From the IMG/VR virus record IMGVR_UViG_3300009008_000022, positions 1 to 64,000 of that record: a stretch of 64,000 bases of DNA, one strand, 5' to 3'. Origin of the DNA: a virus. The translations under genes were made by a program, and so were the position numbers. The notes beneath the pieces are model-generated. The model was not told where the DNA came from. It saw only the letters and a list, made by a program, of their open reading frames with translations, and did no database searches. Below, one piece after another: positions 48,622 through 55,839 of this stretch. Numbering within the stretch: the stretch's first letter is position 1; each line of letters starts with the position of its first letter.

Positions 48622-49359
48622 ATGGGCGCAGCTCAAGACATACGGCTGCGCAGCTCCGAGGATCTAGCCGCCCTGGCAAACCCGAGCTGTAGGCGGTGCT
48701 ACGGCCGCGGCTACACCGGCCGCAACGTGATCAACGGGGCGCTGCTCTGGTGTCGATGCGTGGTCAAGGCGGTGGAGGAAGGCAGGCAACCCACCGAAGA
48801 AGCGCGCCAGGCCGCCGCAGGCAAGCTCAAGCCGAGCGAGATAAACAAGGCCCGAGCCGAGCGCCTGTCCACCCTGGTGGAAGGGCTGGAAGCCAAGGCT
48901 GCGCAGTATGAGCGCGAAGTGGACGAGGAAACAGCCGACCTGGCCGCGGAGGTGGAGGATCTAGCCATGGCCGCGGAGTGGATCGAGGCCGAAGCCAGCG
49001 CCATACATGCGGCCGGATCGTTGCTCGAAACCAAGGCGGCCGAGCTGCTGTTTGACGTGGTAGCAGCTCAGCAGCGAATCGAGGATGAGCGGCGGCTAAT
49101 CCGGCAGCTTAAAGCGCAGGCGGTGGAGTGCGATACCGAGGGGGAGCGCAAGCGGCGTGAAGCCCAGGCTATGATCGATGAGTCCCGATACAATGGGGCG
49201 CACGCGCAGCTCGCGAGAGGCCAGCGCGACATGAGCCGGCAGAGCCGTAAGAAGCTACGCAAGGCAACCGAAGCCCGACGACGGGCGGACAAACTGCGCA
49301 AGCGGCTGCATGGCCTGCAAGCGCGCATAGATGGAGGGCAAGAGAATGGATCGGATTAA
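48622..49359 (+). CDS. coiled-coil protein with a DnaJ-type cysteine motif
   Basis: 245 residues. N-terminal C-xx-C-YGRGYTG...C-x-C (residues ~18-42) resembles one DnaJ CxxCxGxG zinc repeat. Residues 60-235 are a continuous charged coiled coil (AAQYEREVDEETADLAAEVEDLAMAAEWIEAEASA and on), ending basic. It overlaps the following RHH gene by 14 nt. Structural or scaffold-like; function unknown. Confidence 0.65.
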   Translation: MGAAQDIRLRSSEDLAALANPSCRRCYGRGYTGRNVINGALLWCRCVVKAVEEGRQPTEEARQAAAGKLKPSEINKARAERLSTLVEGLEAKAAQYEREVDEETADLAAEVEDLAMAAEWIEAEASAIHAAGSLLETKAAELLFDVVAAQQRIEDERRLIRQLKAQAVECDTEGERKRREAQAMIDESRYNGAHAQLARGQRDMSRQSRKKLRKATEARRRADKLRKRLHGLQARIDGGQENGSD

Positions 49360-49582
49360 CAACATTCTGAAAGGCGACAGCGCCGCGGGCAAGACCATCA
49401 CCTCGACGCTGCCGAAGCCGGACGTTGACAAGCTGGACGCGCTGTGCCGGCAGCTTAGCGTGCGGCGGTCGGAGTTTATCAAGGCGGCCGTGATGGACTC
49501 GGCGGACAAGATCGCGACCGAGCGCGGCGGGTGGGATGCGGTTGTCGCCGCGGACATGCCCGAGCCAGGCGACGACGAGTGA
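49346..49582 (+). CDS. ribbon-helix-helix protein
   Basis: 78 residues behind GGAGGG. 'KTITSTLPKPDVDKLDALCRQLSVRRSEFIKAAVMDSADKIA' is an RHH pattern (strand then two helices, RRSEFIK as second-helix start), with an acidic C-terminal tail. Third RHH candidate of the window, directly before the endolysin, with which it overlaps by 4 nt. Confidence 0.65.
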   Translation: MDRINNILKGDSAAGKTITSTLPKPDVDKLDALCRQLSVRRSEFIKAAVMDSADKIATERGGWDAVVAADMPEPGDDE

Positions 49583-50622
49583 GCAAGCTACCGCAGAGCC
49601 AGGCCGCGGCGCGTGACTTGCTGGAGGTGATGCGAGCCGCCAGCAAACCGATCCTTGCCGCCAACGGCATACGGGAGTCGCCAGGCCGGCGCGTGACAAC
49701 CTGGGAGGACGGCCGTGGGCCGGCTGGCATGGCGTACCACTGGACCGGCGGCTGGAGCTGGAAAGGGGCGGCCAACTGGCTTAACTTCCCCTGGACAATC
49801 ATCAAGGGCGGCGAGACAGAGCCAGGCAACCGTGGCAGCTCTGCTCAAGTACTGATCATGGACCGGGATTGCATCGGGGACGCCTGGCCCGCCGAGCTGC
49901 GCAGCCTGTTTCCTGTGCCCACCCTGATCCTGTCACCCTGGACCGCTTCAACGTGGTGCACGAATTGGGTAAACAAGCTATGCGTCGGGGTGGAGCTGCG
50001 CAACAGTGGCCCCTGGCGCAAGGGCGAAACCCACCTGGGCAAAGCGCCCATGATGGCTTACGGGCAGCAATTCGAGCCGTACACGCAAGAGCAGATGATC
50101 AGCGCGATCAACCTTGGGCGCCTCGTGCGACAGTGGCGCGGTGACAAGCTGGATCCCAAGTGGATCGTCGGGCATTCCATGATCTCGATCAACAAAGCCG
50201 ACCCTGGCCCGCTGTGCCCCATGCACCGCATGAGGTGGGCAATCTGGGATACCAAAGATCCGGCCGAATACTGGTGGGTCCAGCGGCTACCCGAGGCGCC
50301 CTCAAACGAGGGCGTAGATGAGCCTGTCGCCCTGGGCGACGATGATCGCAACGGGCCGGACCTGTCGGAAATGATCCTGGTACATGACAAGTTTGTCGGC
50401 CTGGACGATCCAGGGTTTGCCACCGAGGCGCTATGGTGGCTGGGCTGGCAGGTTGGGCCGGAGCAGTTGCCACCGGCCGCGCTGAAAGAGTTTGTCTCCT
50501 ACTACCAGCGCCACACCCGGTGCACTAAGAACAAAACGCTCCACCTGAAGGTTGACGGCGTACCAGGGCCGAAAACGTGCGCCAGCATGGACGCCAGGCT
50601 ACGGCGCCTTGGGTTGCGGTAG
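49579..50622 (+). CDS. endolysin: N-acetylmuramoyl-L-alanine amidase
   Basis: 347 residues from a GTG overlapping the RHH stop. An Amidase_2/PGRP domain spans about 35-235, with zinc ligands H54 (YHWTGG), H199 (VGHSMISINK) and C213 (GPLCPM), as in T7 lysozyme, and VGVELRN in the core. The C-terminal ~90 residues end in a peptidoglycan-binding-like segment (VDGVPGPKTCASMDARLRRLGL, as in PG_binding_1). No signal peptide, so release needs the holin encoded downstream. Confidence 0.9.
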   Translation: MSKLPQSQAAARDLLEVMRAASKPILAANGIRESPGRRVTTWEDGRGPAGMAYHWTGGWSWKGAANWLNFPWTIIKGGETEPGNRGSSAQVLIMDRDCIGDAWPAELRSLFPVPTLILSPWTASTWCTNWVNKLCVGVELRNSGPWRKGETHLGKAPMMAYGQQFEPYTQEQMISAINLGRLVRQWRGDKLDPKWIVGHSMISINKADPGPLCPMHRMRWAIWDTKDPAEYWWVQRLPEAPSNEGVDEPVALGDDDRNGPDLSEMILVHDKFVGLDDPGFATEALWWLGWQVGPEQLPPAALKEFVSYYQRHTRCTKNKTLHLKVDGVPGPKTCASMDARLRRLGLR

Positions 50623-50652
50623 CCCGTCGAGAACAGGTATCGTCGTGGGGCT

Positions 50653-51042
50653 ATGACAAATGACATTCCGAGCAGACTAGCGAAGCTAGAGCAGAGACAG
50701 GAGCACGTCGAAAAACAGACCGCAGAGCATGATGCTACAATGAATCAGCTCGCGCATTGGAGGGCGTCAACGGAGGGGCAATGCGCAGAGCACGGGGCGC
50801 GGATAACGGAGATTCTAGGGCGGGTGGGCGAAGTGGAGGCGCTAGTGGAGCGGTTCAAGGGCGCACGGATTATGCTGGTGCTGATCTTCACAGCTCTGAT
50901 GAGCATGATCGGGATGATGTTTTCCGCATACCAAATCTACCGCGAGAAGCCCAAGTCACCGGCTGCGCCGGCTGTTCAGCGTGTACCTTCACCCCGCGTA
51001 TCACAGACAGCTCCACCTCAACCCAAAGTGAGGCGAAAATGA
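50653..51042 (+). CDS. coiled-coil membrane protein of the lysis cassette
   Basis: 129 residues. Residues 1-70 form a coiled coil (LAKLEQRQEHVEKQTAEHDATMNQLAHW), residues 73-92 one transmembrane helix (IMLVLIFTALMSMIGMMFSAYQIY), then a Pro-rich tail. The first part resembles XhlA-type haemolysin/holin accessory proteins. It overlaps the holin gene by 4 nt. An i-spanin-like or holin-partner role is possible. Confidence 0.65.
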   Translation: MTNDIPSRLAKLEQRQEHVEKQTAEHDATMNQLAHWRASTEGQCAEHGARITEILGRVGEVEALVERFKGARIMLVLIFTALMSMIGMMFSAYQIYREKPKSPAAPAVQRVPSPRVSQTAPPQPKVRRK

Positions 51043-51287
51043 CAGAGAAGAAAAGCAGCCCCGGCTACAAAACAACGGAGTTTTGGCTCAGCCTGATCGT
51101 GGTGGTTCTGGGCGCGTTCATGGCGTCGGGCATGGTTCCCGGCGACCACGTTGCGATCAAGGTCGGCGGCATGGTGATGGCGGTGCTTTCCGGCATGGGT
51201 TACACGGCTGGCCGGAGCAAGATCAAGGCCGCGGCCGAGGTGAGCAACGGCAAGCATCCCCCCGTGGCAAAGGATGGTGAAAAATGA
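51039..51287 (+). CDS. holin, two transmembrane helices
   Basis: 82 residues. Polar start (TEKKSSPGYKTTEFW), helix 1 (LSLIVVVLGAFMASGMV, ~16-33), a turn with DHVAIKV, helix 2 (GGMVMAVLSGMGYTAG, ~43-58) and a basic tail: a class II holin layout. Between the coiled-coil protein and the lipoprotein, overlapping both. Confidence 0.8.
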   Translation: MTEKKSSPGYKTTEFWLSLIVVVLGAFMASGMVPGDHVAIKVGGMVMAVLSGMGYTAGRSKIKAAAEVSNGKHPPVAKDGEK

Positions 51288-51757
51288 GGCGGCCCCTGCA
51301 AGCAGCCGGCGCCCTGGTGCTGGCCCTGATTCTCTCCATGACCGTTGCCTGTGGCACGTCAACGCTCAAGAAGATCCACATGGCGAATGAAGGCGTGGCA
51401 GCTCTAACCAGGGCGGTTATCCCCGCCTGGGATCAAGCCTGCCAGGACAAGGCGAGCGAGTGCAACACGACGGCCAAGGCCGAGCTGGGCAAGTGCAAGG
51501 CCGGAGCTGCCGATGAGGCGGCCACCGCGGCGTGCGTCGAGGCGGCCAAGTCCGGCGCCCTGGCGTGCATCAAGCCGTGCAAGGAAGCCCGAGCGGCCTA
51601 CTACAAGGCGGCCAACGGCGCCCACGTTGCGTGCGCGTCCGCGGCCGTGCTGGCGACCCTGGAAAAAGAGGACGCCGCGATTGCCAAGCTATCCACCGCC
51701 CTGGGCGCGCTCAAGACAGCTCAGGAGCTTGCTACCAAGGCCGGACTGATCAAGTAG
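51284..51757 (+). CDS. lysis-cassette lipoprotein
   Basis: 157 residues. Signal peptide with lipobox (ALVLALILSMTVAC, Cys23), so the mature protein is lipid-anchored, probably to the outer membrane. Mature part is Ala/Lys-rich and helical with seven further cysteines in pairs (CQDKASEC, CKAG, CVEA, CIKPC), suggesting disulphides in the periplasm. It is a candidate o-spanin or other late envelope protein because of its place after the holin. Confidence 0.75.
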   Translation: MRRPLQAAGALVLALILSMTVACGTSTLKKIHMANEGVAALTRAVIPAWDQACQDKASECNTTAKAELGKCKAGAADEAATAACVEAAKSGALACIKPCKEARAAYYKAANGAHVACASAAVLATLEKEDAAIAKLSTALGALKTAQELATKAGLIK

Positions 51758-51770
51758 CTGGCCTAACCAA

Positions 51771-52091
51771 ATGACGTGGATCCCCTGCCATTGCGGTGAG
51801 TACTGGTGCACGGTGCACAAGTGCCACACTTTTGAGTGCTCGTGTCCGCCGATAGAAGAATGGGAAACAGACCCTTACCGGGAGGTTGAAATGGATTGGT
51901 CAAGCATCATCGGAACAGGTATCGGCGCGCTGGCTCAGGCCGCGGTCGGTTTCGCCAAGTCGGCGTTTGGCGTGGACGTAAAAGCGGACGACGTGATCAA
52001 GGCGGCCAACGGTTACATTGCAGCCAATACCAGCGCCCAGGCCGAAGCTGACAAGGCAGACGACGCAACCGCCACCGAAGGTCTGGAGTAG
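51771..52091 (+). CDS. Cys/His-rich domain plus hydrophobic C-terminal part
   Basis: 106 residues. Residues 1-40 are Cys/His-rich (PCHCGEYWCTVHKCHTFECSCPPIEEW), a pattern I know from small phage proteins. Residues 41-106 begin with an internal ATG (51891) that has its own strong SD (GGGAGG) and contain a hydrophobic helix (IIGTGIGALAQAAVGFAKSAF). So one frame may give two products: a full-length protein and a 66-residue short form. Confidence 0.65.
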   Translation: MTWIPCHCGEYWCTVHKCHTFECSCPPIEEWETDPYREVEMDWSSIIGTGIGALAQAAVGFAKSAFGVDVKADDVIKAANGYIAANTSAQAEADKADDATATEGLE

Positions 52092-52100
52092 CCCGCCGCA

Positions 52101-52415
52101 ATGCCGATCCGTGAGTACAAATGCCGGCGGTGCGGCCTGGTGAGTGAGCACCTCATCCTGTCCAGCTCAGACCGGCCGGAGGAGTGCCCCGGCTGCCCTG
52201 GGCTACCGGACGCGCTAGAGCTGGTGACGATAAGCCGGAGCAGCTTTGTCATGGGGCGGCCCAACGTGGGCAAGGTCTACACGTCCGACGCGCAGATGGA
52301 AGCGGAGCACGGCGCGGACTGGCGCGAAACACCCGGCAGTCGAGCCATGACGGACGGCAACCCCATACCAGAGCGGCAGCATTTTGACCAAAAGGCGAAA
52401 GCTAGGGCAGAATGA
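52101..52415 (+). CDS. FmdB-type zinc-ribbon protein
   Basis: 104 residues. MPIREYKCRRCG...CPGC (C8, C11, C29, C32) is the FmdB regulatory/zinc-ribbon opening, followed by a polar linker. Such proteins are common next to phage terminase and late genes, perhaps as regulators. Function unproven. Confidence 0.7.
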   Translation: MPIREYKCRRCGLVSEHLILSSSDRPEECPGCPGLPDALELVTISRSSFVMGRPNVGKVYTSDAQMEAEHGADWRETPGSRAMTDGNPIPERQHFDQKAKARAE

Positions 52416-52419
52416 TCGT

Positions 52420-52944
52420 ATGCCCGACGACGACGCCCCAAAGCCCCTGCCCCCGTCCGCCCGTTGGATTAACTACGCCAAGGCCGCGGCCATCTTGATC
52501 CCCGTCATTTACGCCGTCTACCAGGGCCACACCGGCAAGGAATCGGCGGACAAAAACACCGCGAAGGTGGGAGAGGCATGGGGACTGCTCCAGCCCACCG
52601 TCAACACGCAGACCGACGCGCTACATGATCTGTTTGAAAGGGTCCGGCGCCTGGAGAGCGCAGCCATGGCCGGTATGGGCATGGGAGGCATGGACTTGCC
52701 GCGGCCGGCGCGTGTGGTGGTGGAGGAATACAAGCCGAAGCCCAAAAAACCCAGGGTTAAAAAGCCAAAGCGGCGCCCAAGGCCAGGGGAGCCGGTAGCA
52801 GCCAGCCCCATGAGCCGGACGCCGCCCCCACCGAAGCCGGCGCCCAGGCCGGACGCCGGAGCACCGCCAACTCGCAAGTTCAAGCTGCGCAAGTTGCCAA
52901 CCAACCTCACGGCCCAACAGCGTGCGCCAGCAGCCAGTTTATAG
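52420..52944 (+). CDS. membrane-anchored Pro/Lys-rich protein
   Basis: 174 residues from ATG 52420. One N-terminal transmembrane helix (YAKAAAILIPVIYAVYQGH, ~18-36), a helical middle (ESADKNTAKVGEAWGLLQPTVNTQTDALHDLFERVRRLE), and a long Pro/Lys/Arg-rich tail (~100-160). The topology resembles an inner-membrane spanin (Rz-like) with an elongated periplasmic tail, but the tail is not coiled coil, so this is a weak call. Confidence 0.55.
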   Translation: MPDDDAPKPLPPSARWINYAKAAAILIPVIYAVYQGHTGKESADKNTAKVGEAWGLLQPTVNTQTDALHDLFERVRRLESAAMAGMGMGGMDLPRPARVVVEEYKPKPKKPRVKKPKRRPRPGEPVAASPMSRTPPPPKPAPRPDAGAPPTRKFKLRKLPTNLTAQQRAPAASL

Positions 52945-53113
52945 ACCGCCACCGGTTGCCCCTGCCACGCCTGGCGAGCCCACCTGGCACAAGTGCACAG
53001 CCTGTGGGGGGCTGACCCTGGACCCGCGGCCTGGCACCTACTCCTGCCCCCGATGCGACGGTACAATGGCAGAGGTGCCCGAGGATGAGATCAACCCGCA
53101 AGCTGCCGAATAA
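52922..53113 (+). CDS. small zinc-ribbon protein before TerL
   Basis: 63 residues from a GTG. C-TAC-G and C-PRC-D, 17 residues apart, form a rubredoxin-like zinc ribbon; Pro-rich start, acidic end. It overlaps both the preceding gene (23 nt) and TerL (29 nt) in other frames. Function unknown; small zinc proteins beside TerL are frequent. Confidence 0.6.
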   Translation: MRQQPVYRPPPVAPATPGEPTWHKCTACGGLTLDPRPGTYSCPRCDGTMAEVPEDEINPQAAE

Positions 53114-54851
53114 CTGCCTACGCAGGCACGATCCACCGGTACGCACGCCCGTTGTGGGCGGCCAAGTCCAGCGGTCGCTCAAGGACGTAATCAGCGAGAT
53201 CAAGGATCAGGGCGAGCTGCAATCTTCGCTCACGTCCGCCACAACTCAGGCCGCGCTGCATGAGCACATGCTCGTGGCGAGCTGCGCTTACTTCGCAGAG
53301 GCGACGATCAGCGGTCCTAACGAGGAGCCTTACAACGGCCGGTTTCTAATCGCAAAGCACCACCTGGCATGGGATGAGGCGCTGCTCAGCAACAAGAAGC
53401 TCTGCATTCAGGCAGCTCGTGACCACGGCAAGAGCCACTTTTGGGCGGTCGCTTTCCCAATCTGGCTTGGCGGGTGGCGAATGCCTGGCGGCCTGGGCTA
53501 TATGTTCAGCGCGAGCCAGGAGCTTGCCGAGGAAAAGCTGGAGCTGGTCAAGCGCGAGATCAAACAGAACGAGGCGCTGCATTGGCTGATACCCGAGAGC
53601 GGTGAGCGGTACTGGTCAAAGCGGGAGATCCGGCTGAGCACCGGAACCATCATCCGAGCCCGCGGTTGGGGCGTCCGCGTCCGAGGCGGCCACCCTCAGT
53701 GGATCATTGCAGACGACGTGTTAGACGACGACTGCTTGTATTCGGAAACCATCCGGCGCCGGTCGGTTGAGTACTTCTTCAGCGTGCCCGTCAACATGGT
53801 GGTGCCGAACGGCTGGCTCGTCGTGGTCGGTACGCCGTTTCACTTCGCGGACCTGTACCACAAGATCGCGGAAACCGGGAAATACGCCTGCTTAACTTTT
53901 GCCGCCCTGGACGGCGAAGATCCGCTATTCCCGCAGCGGTACAACGCAGCTCGCTTGCAGGACAAACGAGAGGAGATCGGAGAGATCCGGTTTGCTCGCG
54001 AGTTTCTGTGCCGGCCGCTATCCGATGAGGCGTCCCTGTTTCCGTCGCACCTGTTTGAAGGTGACGAGGTGCGCGTGCCGTACCGCCTGGGCATGGGCGC
54101 GGACCATTGGGAGGAGCGAAACATGCTCCGGTACACCGGCGTTGACCTGGCCTTTTCCGCCGAGACTGGCGCGGACTACACCGTGATCATCACGATTGCA
54201 GTAGACCCGCACGGCAACCGGTGGCTGGCAAACATGCGCAGGGGCCGCGGTTGGGGCTATTCCAGGCAGATCCAGGAGATGAAAGAGGAGTACGCGCTCA
54301 TGCGGCCTGATATGTTCCACATCGAGGCCAATCAGGCTCAGCGCATCCTGGGCGATTCAATCGCAGCTCAGTCCATTTTGCCCGTCCGGCTTTTCTTCAC
54401 GGCCGGCGCTCAGCCCAAAAAGCCCTGGACCCGCGGCATGACCAGCATTACCGCAGGCAAGCACAGCCTGGACCGCGGCGTACCGAGCTTGAGGCTGGCA
54501 TTCGAGCGCAAGAAGTGGCGGATCCCGCGCGGTGACGCGCACGCCATTGACATGACCGACACCTGGATCGCGGAGTTTAATTGCATTGCCTACGAAAACG
54601 GCAAGGTTGAGTCCGTGGGCGAGCATGACGATTGCGTGATGGCTACTTGGATGGCGGACACCGCAGCTCGCATGGGCGAAGGTGTTACGATGGTATTCGG
54701 AGGAGAGGAAGCAGAGCCGGAAAATGTTGATCCAGACGCGCCCGAAGCGGAGGATCTAGACTACTTCGGGCTAGGTGAGTACGATGCTGGGGAGGAACAA
54801 CCCCCGCAGTACAACCTGGGAAGCCTGATCGGAGACAGAACAGGAGAGTGA
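53085..54851 (+). CDS. terminase large subunit
   Basis: 588 residues. ATPase half: Walker A variant AARDHGKSHF (K116), Walker B WIIADDVLDDD, and GTP in the coupling motif VVVGTPFHF. Nuclease half: GVDLAFSAETGADYT with D354, a conserved HIEANQAQ segment, and EHDDCVMA with D515/D516 as the last metal ligands. Acidic tail of ~55 residues. This motor packages DNA into the prohead through the portal, which is not in the window. Confidence 0.92.
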   Translation: MRSTRKLPNNCLRRHDPPVRTPVVGGQVQRSLKDVISEIKDQGELQSSLTSATTQAALHEHMLVASCAYFAEATISGPNEEPYNGRFLIAKHHLAWDEALLSNKKLCIQAARDHGKSHFWAVAFPIWLGGWRMPGGLGYMFSASQELAEEKLELVKREIKQNEALHWLIPESGERYWSKREIRLSTGTIIRARGWGVRVRGGHPQWIIADDVLDDDCLYSETIRRRSVEYFFSVPVNMVVPNGWLVVVGTPFHFADLYHKIAETGKYACLTFAALDGEDPLFPQRYNAARLQDKREEIGEIRFAREFLCRPLSDEASLFPSHLFEGDEVRVPYRLGMGADHWEERNMLRYTGVDLAFSAETGADYTVIITIAVDPHGNRWLANMRRGRGWGYSRQIQEMKEEYALMRPDMFHIEANQAQRILGDSIAAQSILPVRLFFTAGAQPKKPWTRGMTSITAGKHSLDRGVPSLRLAFERKKWRIPRGDAHAIDMTDTWIAEFNCIAYENGKVESVGEHDDCVMATWMADTAARMGEGVTMVFGGEEAEPENVDPDAPEAEDLDYFGLGEYDAGEEQPPQYNLGSLIGDRTGE

Positions 54852-54855
54852 CACC

Positions 54856-55434
54856 ATGAGTAATCGCAGCGTATCGACCCCCGACCGCGCCGGCAAAACG
54901 CCGTCCGAGATCGCCAATCGCAACAGCAAGCTCTGCCAGGATCTTGAGGCGCTGCGCACCTTCATGCGCAACCATATCCAGGGCGGCTACCTCAAGGCGC
55001 CGACTACCAGCAGCGCGCAGCTCACCGGCAGCGGCAACACCACGTTCAATGTGAACTACGAGTCCGGCCTGGCCGTGGTCGATGGCGTGGCCGCCAGCGT
55101 GCCCCTGAAGGCGGACCTGTCGATCCATGCCGGCAGCAACATCGGTTGGGCAGCTCTGACAACCAAGTCGTGCGTGGCGGCCGTGGTTGCCAAGTCCGTT
55201 TCCGGCGTGATCACCCTGGTGGCGGTCAAGGGGACCGTGGACCTGGACGCCGACGCCGTTGGCCCGACCGACGCCGTGATCCAGGCGGCCGTGGGCGCTG
55301 GCAACCCGTGGGTCAAGGTGGGGGAAACCACCCTGGAGCGCACCGCGGACACCACCGTGGTCCAGACCTACGACAATACCAAGCGGCCGATCCTGTGCGT
55401 CAACGAGGACAGCCAGCTTGGGGACTGGAGCTAG
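54856..55434 (+). CDS. virion-type protein after TerL
   Basis: 192 residues. N-terminal helix (TPSEIANRNSKLCQDLEALRTFMRN), then Ala/Val/Thr/Gly-rich strands (FNVNYESGLAVVDGVAASVPLKADLSIHAG, CVAAVVAKSVSGVITLVAVKGTV) typical of decoration or fibre proteins. It starts 4 nt after TerL. Exact role unknown. Confidence 0.65.
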   Translation: MSNRSVSTPDRAGKTPSEIANRNSKLCQDLEALRTFMRNHIQGGYLKAPTTSSAQLTGSGNTTFNVNYESGLAVVDGVAASVPLKADLSIHAGSNIGWAALTTKSCVAAVVAKSVSGVITLVAVKGTVDLDADAVGPTDAVIQAAVGAGNPWVKVGETTLERTADTTVVQTYDNTKRPILCVNEDSQLGDWS

Positions 55435-55453
55435 AGCCCCGATACAGGGCACC

Positions 55454-55472
55454 GGCCGGCGCTAAACCGGCC
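55454..55472. terminator. GC hairpin after the TerL/virion-protein pair
   Basis: GGCCGG (55454-55459), 7-nt loop, CCGGCC (55467-55472), 20 bp after the stop codon. No U-run; further GGCC and GGCGCC inverted elements follow to 55521. May end the lysis-TerL transcript, or form part of the repeat-rich site. Confidence 0.4.
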
Positions 55473-55566
55473 GCGAATGGCGCCCTCCAAGCGCGGCCCA
55501 ATGGCCCGGCCGGCGCCCTGCTTTTGGAGCTGGATCGCGCATGGGCTACCCTGTTTCGCGTAGGTG

Positions 55567-55600
55567 GTTTTGCTTAACCACCACCTTAACTAGCAGCTTA
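55567..55600. repeat. direct repeat R1
   Basis: GTTTTGCTTAACC, 5 variable bases, then CTTAACTAGCAGCTTA. Pairs with R2 at 55722-55755 (28 of 34 bases identical; 5 of the 6 differences are in the central 5 bases). Confidence 0.7.
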
Positions 55601-55721
55601 ACTAGGTGCTGTCCCTGCCACCTGGACGCGAGCCGTCCGCCCCCGTCATTTTTGTCCGTCCGAAGCGGTGGAATTGTCCACCGATACGGTAAAGGTGCGA
55701 GATGATTGGGGGCGGCCTGTC

Positions 55722-55755
55722 GTTTTGCTTAACCTATGGCTTAACTAGCAACTTA
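55722..55755. repeat. direct repeat R2
   Basis: GTTTTGCTTAACC, TATGG, CTTAACTAGCAACTTA; second copy of R1, 155 bp downstream. R2 also overlaps the start of the longer repeat copy B shared with the replication gene. Confidence 0.7.
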
Positions 55756-55820
55756 TCCAATTCGTAGCAGATGCAGATGCAGATGAAGATCTGTTTTTAA
55801 GGGGGGGTGCAGGGGGGGAA
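55724..55820. repeat. repeat copy B (shared with replication gene hinge)
   Basis: Counterpart of 33558-33651. TTTGCTTAACC, then the same 15-codon distance to GTAGCAGATGCAGATGCA (24 of 26 core bases shared), then GGGGTGCAGGGGG 3 bases further away than in copy A. If read in the same frame there is a stop (TAG), so copy B is not coding. Confidence 0.6.
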
Positions 55821-55839
55821 ACCGGGAGAAGGATCCGCC

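Larger units (their letters stand above)
55435..55839. other. 405-bp non-coding region with repeats, candidate origin or packaging/regulatory site
   Basis: The only long gap in the window. It contains, in order, a GGCCGG/CCGGCC hairpin (55454-55472), direct repeat R1 (55567-55600), a 7-bp hairpin CGGTGGA-attg-TCCACCG (55666-55683), direct repeat R2 (55722-55755), GCAGAT repeats (55767-55785), a T-run (CTGTTTTTAA) and two G-runs. No convincing gene is present; a 34-codon frame at 55476 has no SD. It separates TerL from the polyvalent block. Confidence 0.6.

Noticed and set aside
55476-55577. 34-codon gene in the non-coding region
   Set aside because: No Shine-Dalgarno, no recognisable protein features, and it crosses inverted repeats and R1.
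55724-55820. Copy B of the hinge repeat as a pseudogene of the replication gene
   Set aside because: Spacing is codon-like, but similarity stops at the repeat edges and no initiator or C-terminal domain sequence flanks it. A repeat/origin interpretation fits better, though a decayed fragment cannot be excluded.
55807-55839. GTG 55807 as start of the 1316-residue protein
   Set aside because: It lies in a G-run without Shine-Dalgarno; ATG 55840 has GGGAGAAGG at a suitable distance.
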